Positions 36,770 through 48,522 of a stretch of 64,000 nucleotides of DNA are shown here, piece by piece. The stretch comes from Guyanagaster necrorhizus (lineage: Eukaryota > Basidiomycota > Agaricomycetes > Agaricales > Physalacriaceae). Under the pieces are notes generated by a model. That model was not told where the DNA came from. It did not search any database and saw only the letters and a list, made by a program, of their open reading frames with translations. The DNA lies in assembly GCF_019112545.1 (NCBI RefSeq), contig NW_025064935.1, positions 67,714 to 131,713 of the forward strand, read 5' to 3'. How positions within the stretch are numbered: the first letter of the stretch is position 1; every line of letters begins with the position of its first letter. The position numbers and the translations under genes are program-made.

Positions 36770-39700
36770 TTACAGACCATGCCCTTGAATAAAATTAAGA
36801 GGTGTGCGGTGTGGGGGGTGGAGGGAATGCATGGAAGCTCCGTGGTGGGTGATTGTCCCAGGTAAAATAGCTAGTTTTGTTTTCCTCGTCGTAATGGCGA
36901 TTTTGTCTGTCCCAGCCAGGGGGCACCCTAAGTATGGTACACATTGAGAATTCTGATAGTGCAGCAGTTTGGAAAAAGCATCATACCGGAATACCCGTCT
37001 ATCGATGGAAGGTTGGGCTTGTGCAGGAATCGACCGAGCATCCGAGGTAGGTGGATGAGAATAGAGTCGGTCGGTCTCGTCATCGTACACATCCACTGCA
37101 TGACCCGAATCGTCCGTTGATCTATAAGCGACTTGTCTATGACTCGAGGGAGGGAGCTGATGGTCAACAAACGACTTATTCTGGTGTTCATACGGAGCAG
37201 GTGATGAATGAGGCAATCGATGATACGAAGCAATTCGTGGGACGCGTGGTCCCGAGGACCAATCGTTCGCACCGTTACTCGCTGGAGGCTGATGGTAAGT
37301 TGGGTAACGAGACCTATCAACCCCGGCAGTGGGCAAATGCTCGTCAGAAGGATCCTGCAGTTGGTAAAAACTCTGCCTTAATACGGACATTGACGAGGAA
37401 GATTGACTTCTATGCGCAGACTGAGATCGCGGAGGGTGAAGAGGGGTTGACTCAGCAGAATAAGACGATTGGAGCGATATGACAGGCTGTGGTGAATGCG
37501 TTGTGGGCATAGACCAGAGAGCAACATCCTGTTGCGACTCCGTCGATGACTCGGATGAACCCGACACGTACCGAGAAACATTCCTTTGTGCCAATCGCCT
37601 ACTTTCCCGAAAGTCCAGAGAGCAGTCTCGATCTTCATCCCCGTCGGAAGAAGGCAATGATTCCTTGATTTGTCGTCTGCCATATCATACAAGTCAGAAC
37701 ACAGGTGGAAACACAACCAAACCCACATTATAGGTTCCACAGTTTCGTAACGGGGTGCCGCCCATTCCAAGGCTTTTAGAAAGATCGATATATCCTTCAT
37801 GAGAGGTTCCAGAGCCTGAACTAGAGGTGGCTTGATATCTTCGATCCCACTGGCCAGCTGAACCCTTTCCTTGGCTTTCAGATCCCAAATCCCCACCAGT
37901 AACACGCCACACGAAATATGCGATATTGAGATCAGATTTGGAATGTTCCAAAGTCCCTGCAGCATTTGTTCTTCTACGATATGAGCGCATGATTTGGCCG
38001 CGTTGGTGCAGATGGCCAAAGCTGGAAATGGAAACGACGAAGTGGAGTTAGAAGGACGACCGTCGCATGCTGCGGGAGACGGAATAAAAGGGCGATAAAT
38101 CAGCATCTGAGTGAGGTAATAAGCGGTATATAAAGTTGCCGAGAGATTGGAATAGATTGAGTTTTCGAGCTGAGAAGACCATTTCACTAAGACAACGTCA
38201 TAGTAAGTAAGGCTGGAGAAAGATTCATCGCAGCACTCACAATAGTCAGGAACCGAGTCTACCCATTCTGTCAAGGCAGCATTCAACTGTGAAACGATTT
38301 GGTCCGGTCTTCCGATAGGACGTCCCATGATAACATTGGCCGGATTCGTGGCATACTGTAAACTAGTCAGTCCAACGAAGATCTGTGAAACGATAAAAAT
38401 TACATACAATCGTCCGCGTGGTGAAAGCCACTATCTGTGAGAGCTTGATAAACAAGTTGAAGGCAGTTATCGTGCAAGGAACATCTTGAGGCTGCTGAAA
38501 GGCCATGCTTGGGTCTTCAGGCTCCCAATATGCATCGTCCACTTCCACCGGTAAGTCCACATCGAAGCTGGAGAAGAGTGAGTCCAATAACCGATTTTAC
38601 CACAATGTACCTACTCTTCTTCCCCAACACCGCATGGCCGTCCGATATGGGCACTCCCGATGCGATCAAAAGCGATTAACATCCAGAAAGCTCTCTTCCA
38701 CAGTTCTTCTTGCACCGTTGGTTTCTGTTGATAAACCGTTCGGCGATGAGCTCCAACATCTTGAGCTTTGCGTATGCCGACACTTATTAACATCCAGGCA
38801 GTGGGATGAGACGAGGTTCCTCGGAGAAACATAGCCAATAGCTGGGAATGTGTCAGGGAAGCATGGTATCTGATTTTGTAAGAGCTCACTGAAAACGTCT
38901 GCACTTCGAGAAGAGTAGCCGGATAGAGAAGGCTTCTCCGATGTCGATGAACACCTGTATAGAAGTATTAACCACCTTTGAGATGAAAGGAGATTTATCT
39001 TACCAAGCGCCACAGTGAAATAGGTCCATCCCGCCTTTGTCCAGTCTACTTCCTCATTTTCCTTCTTGGCGACACCTTTCGGCAGAACCCGCGGATCATC
39101 GCAAGAACGACTAGCGACCGCAAAGATGGTAAGTGCCAAACATGCGAACCAGATGTTCCGGTTTTGCAAATTTTCGCGCCACTGACGATCAAAAGTTGGT
39201 CGGTGAAGGAGAGGGAACTGGATGTTGATGCGACAAAAATAAATATCAACGAGCTTCGTGGCAAGATCGGGAGGAGGGAATTGAGCGAGGATTTCAGGCA
39301 GAATTTCAGGAGAATCTACATGAATACCTTCGTATAAACGCTCCCACTACACTCAGCTATTAGTCAGTAAAAATGAGCAAGGTGAAAGCAAGACATACAG
39401 GCGGAGGACGCCAAAATTCTGGCCTCCTCGGTGAATCGGGGCCAAAACCCGGACTAGGCGTACCTTTACCGGAATCGCTGCCCGTATCGAGCATATGCAG
39501 ATGTTTGAACTTTCGCGTCGCATCCACCATCCGTAATGAGCTGCTCTGACCATGAAAGCGAGCGAAGTTGTCCTCTTCTGAAATATCATCGGACAAGCGT
39601 AGAGATAGTCGACCTTTACCTTCGAAGCCTTCTACCAGCTCATCAACGTCAGATGAAGGATCAGAGACATTGGCTTCCGATTTATGGTGACTTCCATGAG

Positions 39701-40509
39701 TGCCAGAAGAATGTTTCCGAACCGGAACACGGGGGCGCTTCTGTGGACGTAGATCGCTGAGCATTAAGTGGGTAGAAAATCCAAGCGGGACCGAGGGAGA
39801 GAACAGAGCGCCTGCCGCGACAGGTTTCTTGGATGAAGATGACGCCAGGAGATTGAAAGAAGTAGACTTTGCTTTCGACTGGGATGTGGCGTTGTCGGCT
39901 GAATTTGCAGACTCCTCGTTTTTCCAGGAATCACGTATAACTGGAGGTCCTAAGTCTTCTGAAAAGTCGGATTCAGGCCACAGCTACAAGTTAGGAAAGT
40001 TAGATACATGATCGAGACGTCATGGCGCGAACAAACTGCGTATGTGACGCGACAAATACACGCACCCTCTTCAAAAGGTCCTCCATCTTTTCGAGGCGGT
40101 CCTCAAGCCCAACTACATACCTGCGCAGGGGAATGAGTACGAAGCGTATATATGAGGCCGGACTGACGCTTTAGGCGGGCCCCTGGGCTTGGACATTTCC
40201 CTACGGGTGGCTATTGAGAACCAGGACGGCGAGAAAGTGGGAAGTAGTGACATACACATAAGTGCAGGCCTTGCGACTTTGCATACAGTTGGTACAGACA
40301 TTATCGGGCATTTTGGGACCGTCGCATTTTGTCTTGCGACGACGACAAGCATCGCAAGCCCTGTCAATCTTCCGTTTCTTGTGGGCGGGCGGGCGAAGCT
40401 TAGGACGGCTGTCTATGGAATCCAAGGCAAAAGAGGATGTAGAAGGAGCGGATAAATCAATGACATGAGTAGAACTCTCTGATTGATAATAAGGAAGAGA
40501 GTTTTGCAT
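36770..40509 (-). CDS. Zn2Cys6 transcription factor with fungal_trans (XlnR-type) domain
   Basis: The ATG at 40509 gives MQNSLPYYQSESSTHVIDLS, then HKKRKIDRACDACRRRKTKC and PDNVCTNCMQSRKACTY: six Cys in the zinc-cluster pattern, with the basic stretch just before. After an intron comes a short dimerisation coil (VVGLEDRLEKMEDLLKR) and a Ser-rich linker. The regulatory domain follows: INIQFPLLHRPTFDRQW, SVGIRKAQDVGAHRR, PTVQEELWKRAFWMLIAFDR and IGRPCGVGEEDFDVDLP. The C-terminal helical part includes LTQMLIYRPFIPSP, and an intron near 37700 leads into a long Ser/Gln/Pro/His-rich tail ending FIQGHGL. The domain order is that of XlnR-like nuclear activators, which often control carbohydrate or alkane use; the target here is unknown. 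The tail is the least certain part. Confidence 0.88.
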
Positions 40510-40583
40510 TAATGAGAGACGGGTACACTCTGGAGGGAGGCACAAGGGGGGCCGAGGAGACGATGGTGGTGATGGGAGAAGGA

Positions 40584-40604
40584 GGGGGGAGGGGGGCGGG
40601 CGGG
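40584..40604 (+). promoter_or_regulatory. G-quadruplex-capable G-run
   Basis: The plus strand reads G6-A-G6-C-G3-C-G3, which satisfies the four-tract G-quadruplex rule. It lies 75-95 bp upstream of the start codon of the minus-strand zinc-cluster gene, on the template strand. Any regulatory effect is speculation. Confidence 0.4.
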
Positions 40605-40870
40605 ATGGCGGTCAGAAAGGTGGTGAACAAGATCAGGCACTCTCCAGTTACAAAGTTCTCGTCGCTCACGTGGTTGAGTCGATCATTTCAATCGTCCGAG
40701 AGCCAGGTCCCATACGTCAGTCGTGGTTGTCAGCTTACGACTTTTGCTCATTTTAGCCGTCTGTGATTTATTAATCGTCGGCAATGGCCTTTGCCCAGCT
40801 GCGGTCTGCTGCGCCTCAGGGCATTCCTTGATCTAGATTTCCCCCGTTTCCCAGCCATTTCCTGGACTCT

Positions 40871-40885
40871 AGGTACCTAGTACCT
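40871..40885. repeat. Perfect palindrome AGGTAC-CTA-GTACCT
   Basis: Six-base inverted repeats separated by three bases, about 360 bp upstream of the zinc-cluster factor start. The geometry could suit a dimeric regulator, but the half-site is not a CGG triplet. Confidence 0.35.
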
Positions 40886-41819
40886 GGCGTTGATTCCCCG
40901 ATTCATTCATATGAGAGTAGTAAATGCCAAGTAGTCGCCTGAAACTTAGCTTGCAATCACATGGTTCCAGTCTCCATCTCCTCACATTTTCCTCCAGATC
41001 TCGTGCGGTTGGACGGATCAGACACAGTCCAGCCGTATCGGAACGGCGCCGAATCACACTAAAAGCATCACAGGTTTCAGCTATCAGCGGGGGGTAACTC
41101 GGCGGTGGTGGCGTGATAGGCTGCTCGTTCCCGAGCTTGCAGCGCTTCGCAGGCAAAGCGTAGGAATATTTGTTTAGAAGGATACTAGCCTCATCAAGCT
41201 TGTCGGATCATCGATCATCCTTAGCTTTCGCGGGAAAACCATGTGTAACTGCACACAACAGAATATTAGAATCGTCCAAAACAACCGCTGTCAAAGGAAC
41301 GCACAAATCAATGGTATCGCGTGCAACGATTCAAGCCCAGAAGTTCCTAGAAATTCTTGTAGAACTCAGCGCTTGTTTATTCGTCGTTAGGGTGCTTGGA
41401 CATCGATGAGTTCACCCCCACAGGACCAAAAGTGATGGCCCACTAGGTACAAAGGCTCAACTTTTATCAGAACCCTCACGGAAGAGCGAACCTAGCAAAA
41501 ACACCGACAAGCATCCGAATGGCAAACTGCCGACGACAATGTCCGCACAACGACCTCTTATTATCAAGCGTGAAACCGAGATGAGTATGACGTTGAAGGT
41601 TGGTGAGGTTCCTTTTATCCCTCGCAACCCACTAAATTTTTTTTGCATCCCACCTCATTGCAGGAATATCGCTGCTGCAACAAACAGAAGTCAAATATTT
41701 CTTCCATACTTACACATAAACGCGTCAAACTAAATGGATCCTACACAACGCCGTGCCAACACATTGTGTTAAGCGCCGGAGGTACCAAGGCTTTTTCGTA
41801 AATGAAATAGTAGAAACCA

Positions 41820-42446
41820 TCATCGCCGAATACCTCTTGAAGCTGTAGGCGCCACACCGCGACCACGTCGGGCTGCAAAAAAAAGATGAGTCAGTACGCA
41901 GATCCTTTGGGGAATTGTTGTAACAAACGTACCATTTGCTGAAGGAATTACATGAATAAACGTCAAACCAATGACAGGATGAAAGTGACCACGTACCCCG
42001 CATAATGGTTGCACGTCCACGTGCTGTACCAATACCTCTCCCTCTCATAGCATTGGGACCAACCCGTTTGAACCTGCGACAAGAAATTTCGCCATTGGTC
42101 AGGCGGCTAGGAGGATTGAAGCAAAGAGGGGCGCACATCGGGGCATTCTGCAGCATATCCGGAACAATGAAGAATCGAATCATACTCCCCCGAATATACA
42201 CTTGGTCTAGCTGGGAAACACGTCCATCCCGCGCAGTGACAGTGATTTCTTTGAGAGATATATTCAGATTATCCTCAGCTGTGAAATGACAGGAATAAAA
42301 ATGTTGGTCGTGCTTTGGGTGAGGACAAACGGACCTTCCGCTAGCTTTCCGCGGTACAGCTGGCCCGTTTTCAGCTCTACTGTTATAATATGGCCCAGCG
42401 ATTCGTGGAGTAATTTGACTGGAACACCGAGTCCTGACGTTGCCAT
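41820..42446 (-). CDS. SMD3: Small nuclear ribonucleoprotein Sm D3
   Basis: Core Sm-ring subunit of the U1, U2, U4 and U5 spliceosomal snRNPs. The start [20 protein letters not shown], then [15 protein letters not shown], gives Sm motif 1; [32 protein letters not shown] and [11 protein letters not shown] give Sm motif 2. The tail is Arg/Gly-rich ([16 protein letters not shown]) and ends SRGIRR, typical of the methylated D3 tail. Introns lie after KLAE, after APM, and on both sides of a 6-nt microexon (41938-41933) in the tail. The whole is 129 residues with the microexon included. Confidence 0.95.
41933..41938 (-). other. 6-nt microexon in the Sm D3 tail
   Basis: CAAATG lies between a 58-nt intron (41996-41939, GTACGT donor, CCTTCAG acceptor) and a 60-nt intron (41932-41873, GTACGT donor, TTTTTGCAG acceptor). 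It changes MR-A-RR to MR-ANA-RR. Skipping it would leave one 124-nt intron, about twice the local norm, and would keep the frame. Confidence 0.75.
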
Positions 42447-42850
42447 CGTTTTTCGTATATATGCTCGGTCTTGTTGAGAGGCGGAGTCAAGACGCGATAA
42501 GCTTCTGATGCAAACATGAACCAACAGACACTTGGAACAAAACTTCAGATCACTGGCGTCGAGCTGCAGTTGCGAAATTGTCAGATTTACCGGGCTTTCA
42601 TAGACTCCATGAACAATATGTTCATTATTTAAGATTTCCGGATGAAGGAAAGTCATCAATTCACTGTAACTCATCAACACAGGCGTTTTCAGAAGGGCCA
42701 GTGAGGCCCGGCCAACACTAAGTAATGCCATTACTGGGTTCGCAACCTGAACGTATATGTAGCACTAAGTAGAAACGGTTATAAAGGTCCTTGGTATACT
42801 CTGACACTGAACAGCTTTCAATAAATAGGTTTAGGGCAGGCCGGATCAGA
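42447..42850. other. Intergenic (Sm D3 promoter / CLC 3' flank)
   Basis: 404 bp in tandem orientation. A minus-strand frame continues upstream of the Sm D3 ATG but has no gene-like features. Confidence 0.4.
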
Positions 42851-45800
42851 TCATGACTTCTCCTCCAACTCACTCAAGAAAGCAAGCCATGTTTTCTTGT
42901 CAATAACACCTTCGACTGGAGAATTTTTCAGTGCCCGCATACATACTACAGAATGTCGGAGAAACCTACAGTATCCGTCAACGTCTGTCACCACAACGTA
43001 GCGAGCCCCTAGTTTCACAAAAAGCTGATGAACCATTTCCAATGGGGAATTTGATTGCACAGTAAGAGGTGCCTGTATCGAGATCAGATAAATAAAGAGA
43101 GAACCGAGCGGAGGTACAATCCAACTTGCCTGATCCATGTAGATACTAAAATCAAAGGGATCGGCAGCATAATCTTGCGTATTCTCTATCAAGGAAGAGA
43201 CAGATAAAGAGGCGAGGCTGTGATATGAGAACGTGGAATGGAAGTGTACTTCGTCATCAGCATGATCCGCCACTATACCTGGAATAGATGTCAATTACAG
43301 GTAGCAAGCACACTGGAGGAAAACGAACTGAGCGCATGTTCGAGCTCGTTGGCACCAATATATCCAACCATTCTCAGGCCCCCTTCGTCGCCGTCCGTTC
43401 GGAGGATAGGGAAACCACCATCATCGTTACCGGAAGATAGTAGGGTCTGAAGTTGATCCCGAAGGCTTTCAACGGTGTTTGGCCGGTCAAGTCTGATAAT
43501 TTCGACATCTCTGTCGGTCTACACCCATCGCGTTATTAGCATGACAACACAGTGAAATCGGAGAAGTAATCGCTCACTATGTCATCAATAGTCAACTTGC
43601 CCCATAGGTATCCAATTTTCGAGTCAAGGTAGGGAAGCTGAGACAGGTTAATGACGAGATCGTAGATTCCCTTGGGTTCGAGTGCGTCAGCGACACCCTT
43701 CGCTACGAGCACGGCCAACATGACAGGAACAGCATATGTTAAAGTGTCGGTCAGCTCAAACATGATGACAGCCAGGGAAACTGTCGTTCGCTGCCAAAGC
43801 TCTGGGCTTAGTTTTTAATCGGGAACAAAATGTCGAGGACCCTACCGTGACACCAGACAAAGAAGCCGCCGCACCCACCATAGCATAAAGTCCGGGAATG
43901 ATGCCTGTGTGGCATGAGAAACGATCAAAGAGACATTCGGGAAACAGGACAGGACTTACAGTCCAAATCGCCTTTACACGGCTTGAATATTGGGGCATCA
44001 GGGTATGTCATTTGCAACCATTGCATGAAGATGCCAAGGATTCGACCCGCGCAGGCTCCAACACCAAGGGACGGTATGAAGATTCCCGCCGGTACCTTGA
44101 TACCAAAGGTAATGATAGTGAGTGCACCCCGTACAACTAGGGCGACTGTGATGGCGCGGATGACAGGCCAGATGTGTTCGAAGGATCCCGGGTCGACAAC
44201 ACACAGACCTTCATGCGAATTTCCAGAGCCTGTTTGACATTCTGCAAACAGGTTATACACCAGCTCTGTACCACCCATGCGAGTATAGGGATTAAGGAAA
44301 CAAATGACAGTGGTAAGAAGAGTGACCTGATGCCAATAGCAAATCAGAAAAGGAACAGCACAAGTGATAAAGATATTATACCAATAAAACTTCCGCGACA
44401 GGGTGTGTCTTGAGCCATGACCCATTTCGTACGTGCCGACTCCAGCGGTAATTCAGCTTGGAGAAATATGCGCCGTAGATACCCTATTTGTTAACTGTAA
44501 GCAACAAGGATAACAATAGCGCAGAGCAAGTGGGGCACTCGCACCCCAAACACGCCCAGAAGGACAAACGGGAACAGCTCGTACGCATGCCAGTCCTAAA
44601 TATCCGAAAATCAATGATTCGCAGAAATCACAGTATGATGGATGAATTACCCTATCATATGTCACTTGGAAGAGCACTAGTTTCCCGGTCCCAAATGGGT
44701 CAAGCATCTTAAGAGTGATTGCTGCTATCATCGCGCAGAAGAAACTGAAAGATGTTGAGCATGCAGGGAACGATTGATAAACGGGATACAAGCACCTTCG
44801 CCACATGACCTTCAGATATTTTCAGTTCATTGGACCATGGAGTCAAGACTGCTGGTCAACAACGCACCTTGGGAGGAAAGAAGTAGGACACCTCTTCCAA
44901 GCTGAACAATGTACCACCTATAGGTGCGCCAAAGGCGACCGCTACGCCAGCCGCGCAAGCTGCGCTCAATATTTCACGCCGTTTAGCTAGTGAAACATGA
45001 GACACGAGAGATTGCAACTGTAAAAGGCTAACAGACCTTCATTGTTCTCATATTTACTATGGAACCGGCTGACGATGTTACCAATGCAGCTTGCAATGTG
45101 CACAAACGGGCCTTCCTTTCCTAACGAGAGACCGGAGGCCACGGAAAGGGCGAGCCCGACGGACTTGGTGAACAAAACACGACCGCCAAGGTACCCATGG
45201 ATGACGAATCCTACATTCACTGTCAGACAGTTCTCTGCAGTTTGCGACACGACCGTACCGGAAAGAATGGTCTTAATTTCAGGTATCCCGCTTCCAGCAG
45301 CCTATAAATGGCAAATTAACGAAAGGCAACATGAATATAGTAGTCGTGCTTGCATAGAACGCGACTTTGCGTTTTGCTCCAGGAGAGGACAGTGTATCTT
45401 TCAAGCTTTGCCGGTGATCAGTGAAGTCTGGTGCGAGGACGCCCGATTCTATACGGTATCAAACGAAAGTGGGTGAGATAAAGAAACCCATACTTGCCTT
45501 TGCGCGTAACGAATGACGAAGAGTTGGTTAAATATATCGTAAGCAAGCATGACACTAGTGCCAGCAATAACTGTGGAGAGTCAGCACAGCTATCGTTATC
45601 AGATGGATAATCTTACAGCGACAGCAGAATAAGACAGGTACTCCGCAGCCTCTCCGCTCTTGGCATGCTTATCCAAATGTGCCGCCTGCACCCACGTCGT
45701 CCACGCCGAACAACCATTCTCCAATGTGGAGTCGCCAGAGAAGAGAGAAATGAAAAATGCCGAAGATTCGTCAAGCTGAGGACAACAAAACCGTTTGGCG

Positions 45801-46567
45801 CGCAGCCAGTGGTCTTTACAATACCCTTCCTTCAAGTCAAACAACCATTGCTCGCTTCGAACAACAAGAAACGCGACGACAGCGGTGAAGAACCCTACGA
45901 TGGTGACGATGATCCAACCCAAACTCTTGTCTACTGCTAGACGTATGCGCGCCCGGAGGGACTTGCGTCTCCTCAATCGGGAGAAACGCGCCGAGTCCTT
46001 AATAGCGTCGTGGAGCCAGTCGACGGATGAGAAAGATGAATACCAGACGCGGATGCCATTGACCTTTGTATCCATGTCGGTGCTCCCGGTATCCTTGGAT
46101 GAGAAGGGAGCATCGTAGGCCGAGATTGGACGTTGTGCGCTCAGACGTGAATATGTTTCTCTGAACAAAGAAGGGGAATACATCGGAGTTGGAGTATCAG
46201 TAACAACATCCCGGCCCGGTAGAGTAATGGGGGGAAGGTCTGGCATACTGCGTCTCGTCGAGAAAGTGAGAGAGCCCTTGTGAAACAGAGATTTTTTGGA
46301 ATTGCCAGAAGGCAAAGTGCCATAAAAGCGGGGACTTTGACTGGGCTGACGTAGGGGGGTGTTTTCAGCAACATCCTGCTCAGGAAGAGGTTCGTTGGCC
46401 GCTGAATCACGACCCTGAACAGACTCGTGGCTAGGGGGAAGTGCTGACAGAGTTTCGACCGTACTAGGTGTACTACCGATTCGTAGGAGCCGCTCGCGAC
46501 GCCATGTTGTCGAAGACGGCGCACTGATCCCGACGTTAGCGCTCGGTTGGGTCTCCAAGCCTGACAT
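42851..46567 (-). CDS. CLC chloride channel/transporter with C-terminal CBS pair
   Basis: Intracellular (Golgi/endosome/vacuole) chloride transporter of the yeast Gef1 and animal ClC-3/4/5 type. The long N-terminus is Ser/Pro-rich and cytosolic (starts [13 protein letters not shown]). The first helix is [20 protein letters not shown]. The three anion-pathway motifs appear in order: [34 protein letters not shown] with its gating Glu, and later [32 protein letters not shown] matches the region that carries the proton Glu in exchangers. Two CBS domains close the protein: one around [11 protein letters not shown] to [12 protein letters not shown] (43340-43500), the other from [20 protein letters not shown] to [16 protein letters not shown]. 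The last intron (about 42913-42970) joins DGY to FEGVID. Full length. Confidence 0.93.
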
Positions 46568-46968
46568 AGCAAGTGTACGAGCACAAGGCTACGGTACCGG
46601 TTCCATTGCCAATTTCTCCACACTGGTAGTGACGGCAACACGGAACCAAGTGCCGGAAACATATCAAAAAGTAGCTTTGTCCTCGTTTTGGTAATTTTTG
46701 AGTGCTAATCGCAAGGCAGGGTCCTCACGTCCGCGTCCTCCAGCGCTCCGTTCTATGTGAAACATAATTTCTAGAATTTTAGATACCGTTCCTTCACTGG
46801 AGCTGGATCCAAGTTGAACGAGAACAACAGCTATATATCTTGGCCGTAAGTACAAAAGAATGCCGATGGTGCCGCCATCAATCAAGGGGGGTTGGGGCCT
46901 TTGAGTTAAATATATATTATTCATTACGTGCTGCACAGAAATACTCATACTCTACGCTGCGATTCCTT
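46568..46968. other. Intergenic (CLC promoter)
   Basis: About 400 bp in tandem orientation. Short frames only; nothing supported. Confidence 0.4.
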
Positions 46969-48404
46969 TCAGGACCGACTGGCACCTTGGCTGCTAGCAC
47001 CAAAAGTGGCACTCCCAGCCGCTGAAGCAGTTGTAGGCATCGGACCACCTGTTCCCTGAACTGAGATCGCTGGAACGGCCGTTGATCCCCCAGAACTACT
47101 ACTGCTACTGCTACTACTAGTGCTTCTAGACATCAAAGAATTCAATATGACCGCCAATCCACTCATCTGTGAAGACTGCAGCACTGAAACATTGATCTCC
47201 AGGCTCAACATGGTACCATTAGCCGACGAGCCTCGAAGCACCGCAGGCGGTGCAGGTTGCCCATCCGTCACAGATGTAGGGGCCACGGGCACGATGCCGA
47301 GTTGATGAAGAGCTGGGAGTGATGAAACAGGGAGCTGGACAGGTATAGCACTTCCTAGCTGGTATGGTGCTGTGGCTGCTGGGGCGGCGGGTGCTGGCGT
47401 CACAGGCGCAACACTAAATGAGGATGTGGAACTTGGCTGTACATGCGCACCATATGCATACGCGTACGGGTAGGGATGGTAGTAGGGTCGACTTGTGGTT
47501 GTGGTAGCTGGCGTCACCGGCTGAGCCATGTAATACGATGTCCGCTGTGCATTCGTGGCAACACGCTTCTCTCTTTCGAGTCGGTCTAGTTCCGTCCGAG
47601 CGGTGCGAAGCTCGTTGTTTAACGTGACAGTGTCAGCGCGTTCGCCTTCTAAAACCGCTTGGGCAAGGAAGACCGCCTGGTCATTAGGCGCAGAACGCTG
47701 GCGCCATTGAATGAGTACACGAGATTCATACGGATTATGATACTCCTTACCCGTCCAGATTTCAAACGTGCTTTCCGAAAGCGTTCTTCCAACTTCTTCC
47801 TTCGCTTGAAACATTCTAGCGCGAATTTCGTTTCTGTGAAGAGTAAAACAGCAAGGTTGCTTAAGATATACACGTTCACGAACCGTGTATCTCCCTGTTA
47901 AGGTCATCATGGGTCGCCTTACCCTTGCCTTTGCCTACATTTCCGTGGATAAGTGCATGCAGGTCATCTGATGGCTGTTGGTATACGTGGTAGGGTAGGA
48001 GACGCTTGATGATGTCGAGAGTATCGGAGAAAGGAGTATCCACCTCTGGATGTGTAACCGCCGCTTGGTCTGCTGCAAGACAAGTAGCTACACTGCACCA
48101 GAAAGCGGTAAGCATATGAACGTTCATTACGTGCCCAAACCTACTTGGCTGCAACCTGTGCCGATATTCTACTTTCCTCCTGTGTCCTGTTTTTTCTAGG
48201 TGCTGCTTTTTTGGCGGGCGGCTGATTCTGGGCTAGGTTCCAATGTGCTGGAGGTCGCCAAGTGGACGGGCCAGCATGCAACGATGACATTGCTGTTGGG
48301 AGGATGGGCTGTGTGGAAGAAGAAAGGACGCCTGGATATGCATCCTGGACTGGCTTGATAGAGGTATTCGTGAACGAAAGAGGTGAAGAGAAGGTTTGCG
48401 ACAT
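46969..48404 (-). CDS. GLTSCR1/BICRA-like domain protein, probable SWI/SNF subunit
   Basis: The start (MSQTFSSPLSF) leads through a Pro-rich segment with a basic patch (KKAAPRKNR). After an intron the conserved domain follows: CLAADQAAVTHPEVDTPFSD, DIIKRLLPYHVYQQP, then KGKGKATHDDLN. The next exons give TKFALECFKRRKKLEERF and RKARLKSGRRSAPNDQ, then AVFLAQAVLEGERADT. This is the GLTSCR1 domain, which in animals places BICRA/BICRAL in the non-canonical BAF remodeller. A short coiled coil (LNNELRTARTELDRLEREK) follows. The remainder is Pro/Ala/Ser-rich with a Ser run encoded by a triplet repeat near 47095-47125. Domain assignment is confident; membership of a remodelling complex in this fungus is inferred. 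Confidence 0.85.
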
Positions 48405-48522
48405 TCGTCTACGTTTGTTGAGGTTTTACTTTTCAGGTCACGCGCCAGCACCCTTGTTAAGGGCAGGTTCTGGGCTAAGTCGATATCGAATCATCTAGGT
48501 AGTAAATAAAACTGTGATACTA

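Larger units (their letters stand above)
40510..41819. other. Intergenic region upstream of the Zn2Cys6 factor
   Basis: 1.3 kb holding the promoter of the zinc-cluster gene and the 3' flank of Sm D3. It contains a G-rich run at 40584-40604 and a 15-bp palindrome at 40871-40885. Short frames (for example minus strand 40869-41156) lack a credible gene structure. Confidence 0.5.

Noticed and set aside
41170..41409. Plus-strand frame in the gap between the zinc-cluster factor and Sm D3
   Set aside because: Short, no recognisable domain and no plausible flanking exons.
46664..46948. Minus-strand 94-codon frame between the CLC and GLTSCR1-like genes
   Set aside because: No domain, and it sits in the CLC promoter; kept only as intergenic.
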